This document shows positions 57,960-64,000 of a stretch of DNA of 64,000 nucleotides, piece after piece. The stretch's first letter is position 1; each line of letters begins with the position of its first letter. Under the pieces are notes generated by a model. It was not told the DNA's origin. It searched no databases and saw only the letters and a program-made list of their open reading frames with translations. Source of the stretch: IOR16 sp963521065 (GTDB lineage Bacteria; Bacillota; Clostridia; Peptostreptococcales; Anaerovoracaceae); the NCBI GenBank assembly GCA_963521065.1, contig CAUQTI010000017.1, forward strand, positions 1 to 64,000, read 5' to 3'. Made by a program: the position numbers and the translations under genes.

Positions 57960-59516
57960 ATGAAAAATAACTACAAAGCTCTTTTCAATACGAATCGCCA
58001 TATGCTGTTTCTCATAGGAAAAAGTCTTTTAATCGGTACGGCCGTCGGTTCCGTTGTCGTCGCTTACCGCTGGGTTTTAGGCGTGTTCGAACTCTTTTCA
58101 ATTCATATGTACGCCTTGGCATCTGCACATATCTTCTCATTGTTTCTCCTCTTTCCTGGGCTTGTCCTTGCAGGATGTGGAATTGGATTTTTGGTAAAAA
58201 GGTATCCCTTAATTGGAGGAAGTGGTATCCCACAAGTGAAGGGGATTATGCTTGGACACTTTAAAAATGCGTGGCTTTCTACTTTGCTTGCAAAGTTCTT
58301 TGGCGGCGCTGTCTGCATACTGGCAGGCCTATCACTTGGACGCGAAGGCCCTTCGATCCAATTAGGAGCCTGTGTTGCTGATGGTATTTCTCAGCGATAC
58401 GGAAAAACACGGATGGAAAAAAAATTTTTAATGGCCAGTGGCGCGAGTGCCGGCCTTGCCGCAGCATTCAACGCTCCGCTTGCCGGTGTCATGTTTACCC
58501 TTGAAGAAATTTTCAAATATTTTTCCCCCTCCATTTTGCTTTCTACCATGACTGCCGCCGTTACCTCCGACTTTATCTCTAGGCAGGTGTTTGGATTGAG
58601 TCCTGTATTTCAATTCCCGGTAGAGGGCTCCATGCCACTCTCTCATTATTGGATTTTGATTTTTTTAGGCATTTTTTTAGGCATCTGCGGCTCATTTTAT
58701 AACTGGTCGTTACTAAAAATTCAGGATTTATATAAGAAAATTTCCTTGCTTCCTGCAGAATATCGTCCGGCGATTGCTTTTGTTATCTCTGGTCTTTTCG
58801 CTTTATTCTTTCCTTATGTCCTCGGCGGCGGACACGAAATGATTCCCTACCTAAATCCACAATCAGGTGTTGGTTTTTTATTTCTTCTGCTCGTTTTTAA
58901 ATTTCTTTTTTCTATGATTAGCTTTGGCTGTGGTGCACCTGGCGGAATTTTCTTCCCGCTGCTCATAATAGGTGCTTGCATCGGTGCACTCTTTGGAACG
59001 GTGTCGGTAAACTATCTGGGCTTTAGCGATGCCTATTTTTATAATTTTATTATACTTTCTATGGCCGGCTACTTTACCGCAATTGTTCGAGCACCAATTA
59101 CAGGCGTTATTCTAATCGTAGAAATGACAGGATCTTTTTCCCATCTTCTATCTTTGACGGTCGTCTCTCTTGCTGCGTATGCCGCTGCTGATCTATTAAA
59201 AAGTCGCCCAATTTATGATTCTTTATTGAAAAACCTCTTGCGAGGCAATCATCCCGAACAGGTTGAAGATGACAACAATGCGAAAATTACGATGGAATTT
59301 ATTGTTCAATTCCATTCCCTTTCTGAAGGAAAAAAAGTAAGTGAAATTCTCTGGCCAGCTGGCTGCCTGCTGATTGCCGTTAAACGAGAAGGGGTTGAAC
59401 TGATACCGAAAGGGGCTACCAAAATTCTCGCCGGTGATTACTTAGTCTGTCTCGCTTCAATGAATGAAGAAACAAAGATACGTTCGCAGCTTGCGCAACT
59501 GACGGAAAGTGTTTGA
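57960..59516 (+). CDS. ClC-family chloride/proton antiporter with TrkA-C domain
   Basis: A 518-residue membrane transporter with about twelve helices. Selectivity elements are GGSGIPQVKG (about 86-95), GREGPSIQLG (about 127-136, with gating Glu 129) and GAPGGIFFPLLIIG (about 325). The Glu-Glu in MFTLEEIFKYFSP supports a proton-coupled exchanger, not a channel. A C-terminal TrkA-C (RCK_C) domain (about 430-515) has SEGKKVSEILWPAGCLLIAVKREG, which may bind nucleotides. It lacks the fluoride-type changes at these motifs. A DnaA-box cluster follows its stop. Confidence 0.92.
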   Translation: MKNNYKALFNTNRHMLFLIGKSLLIGTAVGSVVVAYRWVLGVFELFSIHMYALASAHIFSLFLLFPGLVLAGCGIGFLVKRYPLIGGSGIPQVKGIMLGHFKNAWLSTLLAKFFGGAVCILAGLSLGREGPSIQLGACVADGISQRYGKTRMEKKFLMASGASAGLAAAFNAPLAGVMFTLEEIFKYFSPSILLSTMTAAVTSDFISRQVFGLSPVFQFPVEGSMPLSHYWILIFLGIFLGICGSFYNWSLLKIQDLYKKISLLPAEYRPAIAFVISGLFALFFPYVLGGGHEMIPYLNPQSGVGFLFLLLVFKFLFSMISFGCGAPGGIFFPLLIIGACIGALFGTVSVNYLGFSDAYFYNFIILSMAGYFTAIVRAPITGVILIVEMTGSFSHLLSLTVVSLAAYAAADLLKSRPIYDSLLKNLLRGNHPEQVEDDNNAKITMEFIVQFHSLSEGKKVSEILWPAGCLLIAVKREGVELIPKGATKILAGDYLVCLASMNEETKIRSQLAQLTESV

Positions 59517-59601
59517 AATTTTCTTTCAATTTCTATCACCTTATGCGCTGCTTTTAATATTATGTAAACCAATGTTTGCGCCGTCAAGAATAGTTTTCAA
59601 C

Positions 59602-59817
59602 AACGGATAAAGTCGCATATTTTAGGGCTTGCCTTGCTTTTCCACATGGAGAAATAAATTGTATACAATGTTATCCAACGCACGCTGTGGATAAATAAAA
59701 CAGCTTGAACCCCACTGATTTCAAGCTGTTTCAAGAATTTCTCATTTTTTTGTTAACAAGTTATCCACAGGATGTTCTTTTTATGTGCAAACTTGTTCTC
59801 ATCCTCTGTTATCCAGA
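59602..59817. other. Cluster of DnaA-box-like sites between convergent genes
   Basis: Three sites fit TTWTNCACA: TTTTCCACA at 59638-59646 (+), TTATCCACA at 59686-59694 (-) and TTATCCACA at 59761-59769 (+). Three near-matches lie at 59602-59610 (-, TTATCCGTT), 59671-59679 (+, TTATCCAAC) and 59809-59817 (+, TTATCCAGA). The last lies in the cwlD 3' coding region. The density far exceeds what I see elsewhere in the window. Nothing of the dnaA-dnaN type is nearby, so it is not an obvious origin. Confidence 0.6.
59700..59736. terminator. Bidirectional terminator between clc and cwlD
   Basis: AAACAGCTTGAA pairs with TTCAAGCTGTTT around a 10-base loop (12 bp). It sits inside the DnaA-box cluster. 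A-runs and T-runs on both sides suit termination of both convergent genes. Confidence 0.75.
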
Positions 59818-60587
59818 ATTTTCAGATTTTCTTTCCGTTCTCGCCCAGTATACTTGAGAATCCCTTCATAGATGTACGCAGCGATTTTTTTCTGGTATTC
59901 CGGATCTTGCAATTTTGTTTCATCTTCACGATTGGAGAGGAATCCGCACTCTACAATTACCGTCGGCGCAGATGGTTTTTTGAATAAGAGCACATCCTTC
60001 TTCCCGAGCGCTGCTCTTTCCGTTCCATCTTGCACGCCTTTAATGATTTCTTCTTGTATACATTCTGCCAGCCGCTTACTTTCTTCTTCAATCGATTTAT
60101 CTGCAATTCCTTTCGGATAAAAAGTCTGCGCTCCATGAACGGAGCGATCCTGCTTAAAGCTGTTTAAATGAATACTTACGGCTACAAGTGGTTTTTCTTT
60201 TTCAATCACTTTCACGCGCTCTTTCAAATCCTCTGTTTTCAAACTTCGTATGCTTCTTTTATTCTTGATTTCTACGGCATCCGTGCCATCTCCAATTACA
60301 TCGCTGTATAAGCCTTTATCCTTTTCACGCGTCATAACTACATTCCATCCATCTGCCGCAGCAAGCGCAGAAACTTCCTGTGCAATTGCTAAATTTATAT
60401 TCTTTTCCATAACACCGCTCATGCTGACTGCGCCGCCATCAATGCCACCGTGCCCTGCATCTAAAACGATGGTGTCTGATGCCGAGATAAGCTGTACTCC
60501 AATTGTCTTTAAATTTCCTAATGGAACTATCAGTAAAAAAAGAGCAATCGCAGCTAAGGTGGTCGCAAAGCACCATTTTTTTCTCAT
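59799..60587 (-). CDS. cwlD: N-acetylmuramoyl-L-alanine amidase CwlD (spore cortex)
   Basis: A 262-residue Amidase_3 enzyme that removes peptide stems to allow muramic-lactam formation in spore cortex. The N-terminal hydrophobic segment (about 5-26) anchors or exports it. The zinc ligands are His in LDAGHGGIDGG (about 46), Glu in EKNINLAIA (about 62) and His in VAVSIHLNS (about 137), and the general-base Glu in IVECGFLSNREDE (about 218). CwlD presence supports a spore-former. It is divergent from the alanyl-tRNA editing gene, 86 bases away. Confidence 0.93.
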   Translation of the reverse strand: MRKKWCFATTLAAIALFLLIVPLGNLKTIGVQLISASDTIVLDAGHGGIDGGAVSMSGVMEKNINLAIAQEVSALAAADGWNVVMTREKDKGLYSDVIGDGTDAVEIKNKRSIRSLKTEDLKERVKVIEKEKPLVAVSIHLNSFKQDRSVHGAQTFYPKGIADKSIEEESKRLAECIQEEIIKGVQDGTERAALGKKDVLLFKKPSAPTVIVECGFLSNREDETKLQDPEYQKKIAAYIYEGILKYTGRERKENLKILDNRG

Positions 60588-60673
60588 ATTTATACCCCGC
60601 CTTTCTTCTAGCTAAATATATGAACAAAGTGTCCCGCTTTATGATAAAATGGTAGAAAGAGAGGAGTTTTACC

Positions 60674-61990
60674 ATGAAAACAAAACGGCTGTATCAGCAA
60701 GATGTCTATTTAAAAGAATGCGAAAGCACCATTTTGAAAGTTATAACTGATTTAAACGAAATGAAAAGCTTAGGAGCCAAGGAACAAGCAAACACTTTTT
60801 GTATCATTTTAGATCAAACTGTATTTTTTCCTGAAGGCGGAGGGCAGCCAAATGATACCGGTTTTATCAACGATCTCCCGGTCTGCTACGTTTTTGAAAA
60901 GGATACTATTGTTTACCATCAACTTGTATCTCCCTCTTTCCAGCTCTCAAATACATCCGCAGAGTTACCCTGCGGCAAAACGGTACAGTGCCAAATTGAT
61001 TGGAATCGCCGCTTTTTACATATGCAAATGCACTGTGGTGAACATATTTTATCCGGCATGTTTTATCAAGAATATGGCGGTGTAAATCGCGGATTTCACA
61101 TGGGTGCAGATTATATGACCATAGATATTTCATTGGAAAACAATGCTGAATTCACACAATTTACTGAAGAGATGGCCTCCCGTGCCGAGCTTTTGGCGAA
61201 CAAAGCTATCTGGGCAAATGTACCGGTCTCTACGCGTTATTTCCATGAAAAAAAAGAAGCAGAGCAACTTCCGCTTAGAAAAGCCCTAGAGATTGAAGAA
61301 GATATCTCGATTGTTTGCGTCGGAAATGAAGAAAATCCAGCAGACTGTGTTGCCTGCTGCGGGACCCATCCTTCTACTGCAGGGCAAGTTGGTCTTGTAA
61401 AAATAGTGCGTATGGAAAATTATAAAGGAATGACACGCTTCACCGTAAAGGCAGGACAAAATGCCTATCAGCATTATGCATTTTCTCATAAAGTTCTGTC
61501 CGCGTTATGTGAACGTTTTTCTTCTGAAGCACCTCAACTTTCTGAGAAAATAGAAATTCAAGAGAAAAAAAACCAAGCAGCCCGAAAGGAACTCTATACT
61601 CTGAAAAAAAGAATGATTGATGCAGAAATAAAAAAAATAGAAGCACTTTATTCGTCGCTCTCTACAAACGTACTGTTTCCACCTTTTAAGGGGAATTTTT
61701 CTAACCCTATTATGATACAATCCTATGATTACCTGAATGCAGAAGATGTGCAAGCACTTGGAAGAAAGCTCACACCTTTCATAAAAGGTCTTCTATTGCT
61801 CGTTTGTGAGCCGGAAAAAACGGTGCTCCTATTCTCGTCGGGCAAACCGGATTGTGGAAAGCTTGTCCGCGACAACGCCGGGATTTATCAAGGAAAGGGC
61901 GGTGGAAATGCCTCCTGTGCCCGGGCTATCTTTAGCAATGATGAATCCCTGGAAACTTATTTAGATTTGCTGGAAAAACACTTACGTTAA
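60674..61990 (+). CDS. AlaX-type alanyl-tRNA editing protein with DHHA1 domain
   Basis: A 438-residue free-standing editing hydrolase that deacylates Ser- or Gly-tRNA(Ala). The N-terminal OB-like part has VFFPEGGGQPNDTG (about 46-60). The zinc site comprises HMQMHCGEHILSG (about 116-128; HxxxH) and DCVACCGTHPSTAGQVG (about 217). The C-terminal half has a coiled coil (about 280-320) and a DHHA1 domain ending GIYQGKGGGNASCARAI (about 397). It is thus the long AlaX-L form. GAGAGG precedes the ATG. It is monocistronic, with a hairpin region after it. Confidence 0.9.
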   Translation: MKTKRLYQQDVYLKECESTILKVITDLNEMKSLGAKEQANTFCIILDQTVFFPEGGGQPNDTGFINDLPVCYVFEKDTIVYHQLVSPSFQLSNTSAELPCGKTVQCQIDWNRRFLHMQMHCGEHILSGMFYQEYGGVNRGFHMGADYMTIDISLENNAEFTQFTEEMASRAELLANKAIWANVPVSTRYFHEKKEAEQLPLRKALEIEEDISIVCVGNEENPADCVACCGTHPSTAGQVGLVKIVRMENYKGMTRFTVKAGQNAYQHYAFSHKVLSALCERFSSEAPQLSEKIEIQEKKNQAARKELYTLKKRMIDAEIKKIEALYSSLSTNVLFPPFKGNFSNPIMIQSYDYLNAEDVQALGRKLTPFIKGLLLLVCEPEKTVLLFSSGKPDCGKLVRDNAGIYQGKGGGNASCARAIFSNDESLETYLDLLEKHLR

Positions 61991-62117
61991 ATTTTAAGCT
62001 AAAATACTTTATATTTTACCCGTCCCCCGTTCTCACAAGTCACACTTCTACGCTAGCAACTCAACTAGAGTAAGGATACAAGGTCTGAAGAAAAGGAAAT
62101 GACTCTTCTGGCGTTGC

Positions 62118-62146
62118 AGCCTTACTCTTTTTTAGTAAGCCTTCAT
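62118..62146. terminator. Hairpin between alaX and the collagen-like gene
   Basis: AGCCTTACT, T-rich loop, AGTAAGCCT gives a stem of about 8 bp. It may terminate either convergent gene. Loop T-runs are unusual, so the call is moderate. Confidence 0.5.
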
Positions 62147-62159
62147 TGCCATCTTTAAC

Positions 62160-63254
62160 CTAGACGACCCCCCAGATAGAGATGCTGGAAACCATTTTAG
62201 GTACATTATGATAGATGATATTTGCACCTTCATTTAAAATATATAACTCTGAGTTTTTTTCTGCCACCTGAATCACATCAGTGAAAGAAAAAGGCTGTGA
62301 ATCCCTTTCGGTCAAAAGAATATCGTGCGATAAAATGATTGTTTCATTTAGCACAATATGGATTTTAGTGCTTTCCCCACCTCTAATTTTATCAATATAA
62401 CACATATAGTTAACAATATATTTTCCTGTATTTGCAATTCGAAACTTCGCTGTCATAGGATCATAAGTTATGAAAAGATCCCCGTCAGCCACTTCTAGAT
62501 TGAACTTTATTCGTTCTCCGGTACCACTAAGCCGCGATTCTCCCTTATCAGGATACATTAATCCATATTCGATACTCGCTAAAACAGCAGCTGATCCAGC
62601 CGGCCCTTGCGGTCCTGTCGGCCCCTGTGGACCCGTTGGCCCTTCGTAGCCTCTCTCACCCATTGGACCCTCTACACCCTGATACCCCCGCGGCCCCATC
62701 GGTCCCTGCGGTCCCATTGGCCCTTCTGGCCCCTCCGGACCCATTAATCCCATTTCCCCTTCCGGTCCTTGGCTTCCCTGCGGCCCTTCTGCTCCCTGAA
62801 TCCCCCGTTCTCCGGTCGGGCCAGGATCCCCTTTTTCACCTCTTGCGCCGCGGCGACCTTTCGGCCCCGGCGGGCCAGGATTTCCTTTCGCTCCTGAAGC
62901 CCCTTCACATCCTCGTTCCCCTTTTGGCCCGGTCGGCCCTTGAATTCCTGGAGGTCCCGGACAGCCCGGAGGTCCCGGAAGTCCAGGTCGGCCCGCGGGA
63001 CCTGGACGACCCTTTATCTCGGAACAAGTCGGTAGTTCCGAACGCTCTGAACAACACAAATGCTTCTTTTTTCCCTTTTCTTCCGGATTCATTGTGTCCT
63101 TGCAATTGATCCTTTTTCCATTACACTGCGGATAGAAGGAGCAATTTTTACAAGCAGGATTTAATCCGCTATCTTTTTTATAATTCATAGTTGCATCAGA
63201 AAAACCATTGCCCGTCGGACAAGTAGAAAACCCGATTCCAATAAAACAATCCAA
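62160..63254 (-). CDS. BclA-like collagen-repeat exosporium protein
   Basis: A 364-residue surface protein. The N-terminal 80 residues are Cys-rich (CKNCSFYPQCNGKRINC, HLCCSE) and could crosslink or bind metal. About 47 uninterrupted Gly-X-Y triplets follow (about 83-223; GRPGPAGRPGLPGPP to GPAGSA), forming a collagen-like triple helix. Two triplets hold Cys (GCP, GCE). The C-terminal 135 residues (about 228-364) form a C1q/TNF-like trimeric head (VADGDLFITYDPMTAKFRIANTGKYIVNYMCYID), as in BclA tips. The start is TTG, GAGGGTGA upstream. A glycosyltransferase lies divergently beside it, which would fit glycosylation of such stalks. Confidence 0.88.
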   Translation of the reverse strand: MDCFIGIGFSTCPTGNGFSDATMNYKKDSGLNPACKNCSFYPQCNGKRINCKDTMNPEEKGKKKHLCCSERSELPTCSEIKGRPGPAGRPGLPGPPGCPGPPGIQGPTGPKGERGCEGASGAKGNPGPPGPKGRRGARGEKGDPGPTGERGIQGAEGPQGSQGPEGEMGLMGPEGPEGPMGPQGPMGPRGYQGVEGPMGERGYEGPTGPQGPTGPQGPAGSAAVLASIEYGLMYPDKGESRLSGTGERIKFNLEVADGDLFITYDPMTAKFRIANTGKYIVNYMCYIDKIRGGESTKIHIVLNETIILSHDILLTERDSQPFSFTDVIQVAEKNSELYILNEGANIIYHNVPKMVSSISIWGVV

Positions 63255-63673
63255 GCTGTAATCACCCTCTCTAAATTTTTTACAGTGAAACCAATCTTCT
63301 TTATGTATCTTCTGCCTTTTATTATTTCCTTTTCGTATTTCATTACCTTTAGGATTCTCTGAATAAGTGCTTTTTCAATTTTTTATGAGTCCCAAATTCC
63401 CTCTATAAAGGATTTTGCACGCGACCCCTTTCAGCATATGAAAAAAGCAATCTATATGTTCTACTTTCTTGGAAGCAAACACTTAATTAAAAAAGCAGCA
63501 TATACTGTTTAAAGAGCTTGAAATGCCCTTTTTGAAATAAGCAGTCAAAATTATTTTTTAATTAATTTTTTCTTTTTACAGTGATAATTTCGCTTTATAA
63601 AAGAATTAAAAACTGCTGTATTTCTGTATTCTTTATTCAAAAATTTAATAAATGAAAAGGAGCTGAATAAAAT
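63255..63673. other. 420-bp intergenic region between the collagen-like and glycosyltransferase genes
   Basis: It is AT-rich, with no gene that I can support. It must hold two divergent promoters. If the collagen-like gene is sporulation-specific, a sigma-K type site is expected, but I cannot assign one by eye. AAAAGGAG at about 63656-63662 is the RBS for the next gene. Confidence 0.4.
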
Positions 63674-64000
63674 TTGAACCAATATAAGATTTACGTGTAT
63701 GCAATCTGTAAAAATGAAGAACAATTTGTTGAACGTTGGATGGACTCGGTATCCGAAGCAGATGGGGTAATTGTAACAGATACCGGTTCAACTGATGACA
63801 CAGTTAAGAAACTCCGCGAAAAAGGTGCAATCGTTTATGAGGAAACGATTTCTCCTTGGCGTTTTGACAAAGCCAGAACTATTTCATTAAATCATATCCC
63901 GGAAGATGCCGACATCTGTGTATGTAATGATCTTGACGAAATCTTCGAACCAGGCTGGCGTTCAAAACTCGAATCTGCATGGCAGCCGCAATACACGCGC
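63674..64000 (+). CDS. Family 2 glycosyltransferase, N-terminal part (truncated by window end)
   Basis: A frame opens at TTG 63674 and is still open at the window end. The translation has YAICKNEEQFVERWMDSVSEAD, then VTDTGSTDDTV (about 38-48, the GT-A nucleotide-binding turn) and CNDLDEIFEPGW (about 94, with the D-x-D-like metal motif). These are GT2 features of enzymes that glycosylate surface proteins or polysaccharide. AGGAG lies about 11 bases before the start. It is divergent from the collagen-like gene, its likely functional partner. Confidence 0.8.
   Translation, partial: MNQYKIYVYAICKNEEQFVERWMDSVSEADGVIVTDTGSTDDTVKKLREKGAIVYEETISPWRFDKARTISLNHIPEDADICVCNDLDEIFEPGWRSKLESAWQPQYTR

Noticed and set aside
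62640..63010. Tandem short repeats that could suggest a CRISPR array
   Set aside because: Period is 9 bases and matches Gly-X-Y codons in frame; there is no repeat-spacer structure. No CRISPR array is visible elsewhere.
62627..63109. A 160-codon proline-rich plus-strand frame
   Set aside because: It is the antisense image of the Gly-X-Y repeats; Gly-Pro codons read as Pro-rich stretches on the other strand.

Overview
The window reads as chromosomal DNA of a spore-forming, anaerobic low-GC Firmicute of class Clostridia. Supporting signs are an Agr-type peptide quorum-sensing locus, a cortex amidase (cwlD), a BclA-like collagen-repeat exosporium protein, a fluoride riboswitch, an S-box metK leader, secA-prfB synteny with the prfB programmed frameshift, several ferredoxin-type Fe-S proteins and AT-rich intergenic DNA with strong Shine-Dalgarno sites. 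I cannot name genus or species from sequence alone.

Layout: 95-1631 is an intact IS3-family (IS150-group-like) element that landed in the loop of an older terminator hairpin. 1698-5021 holds a quinone-reductase/MarR pair, a tRNA-Thr, a small Cys-rich ORF and a PadR-regulated membrane protein. 5140-11090 holds a Walker-less addB, cysK with a divergent Rrf2 regulator, and a MerR regulator. 11172-12110 is a fluoride-resistance unit (two crcB genes under a fluoride riboswitch). 12184-14971 holds a MATE exporter with a MerR-type promoter and a small Fe-S/ArsR operon behind a perfect 34-bp palindrome. 15399-17781 holds a chemoreceptor and a glutathione-peroxidase-family enzyme. 17813-25112 carries the agr locus (agrB, agrD on +; agrA, agrC on -) with agrAC apparently co-transcribed with tex and a HAD phosphatase. 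25290-29192 is an ECF transporter (A-A fused ATPase, T, MptD-type S component) with a divergent AraC regulator. 29255-31260 is a marR-MFS pair. 31345-36096 is L25, prfB and secA.

36318-38825 is an accessory island. A 125-bp direct repeat (four mismatches) brackets IS3 relics and a two-gene cassette for a small membrane-anchored protein and a secreted protein, neither of which I recognise. The downstream repeat copy carries the likely promoter and RBS of an ABC-type ATPase gene. 39673-47828 is largely core: a DUF362 ferredoxin protein, an NhaC antiporter with its leader hairpin, a two-component system, lysC, and metK with a SAM riboswitch.

47898-55575 is a sugar-alcohol/pentose operon transcribed leftwards: ABC ATPase, permease, binding lipoprotein, medium-chain polyol dehydrogenase, xylulokinase, ROK regulator. 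Together they would import a pentitol or related sugar, oxidise it to a ketose and phosphorylate it. 55943-61990 holds an unrecognised conserved-looking protein, a short UPP-synthase-like protein, a ClC transporter, a cluster of DnaA-box-like sites between convergent genes, cwlD and a long AlaX-type editing protein. 62160-64000 holds the collagen-like protein with a divergent, window-truncated glycosyltransferase.

The strongest candidates for something not already described are: the 34-bp perfect palindrome upstream of agrB, which contains LytTR-spaced direct repeats on both strands and sits with an AgrD whose predicted ring begins with serine; the repeat-bracketed secreted/membrane protein cassette; the Fe-S/ArsR operon; and the DnaA-box cluster at 59602-59817.
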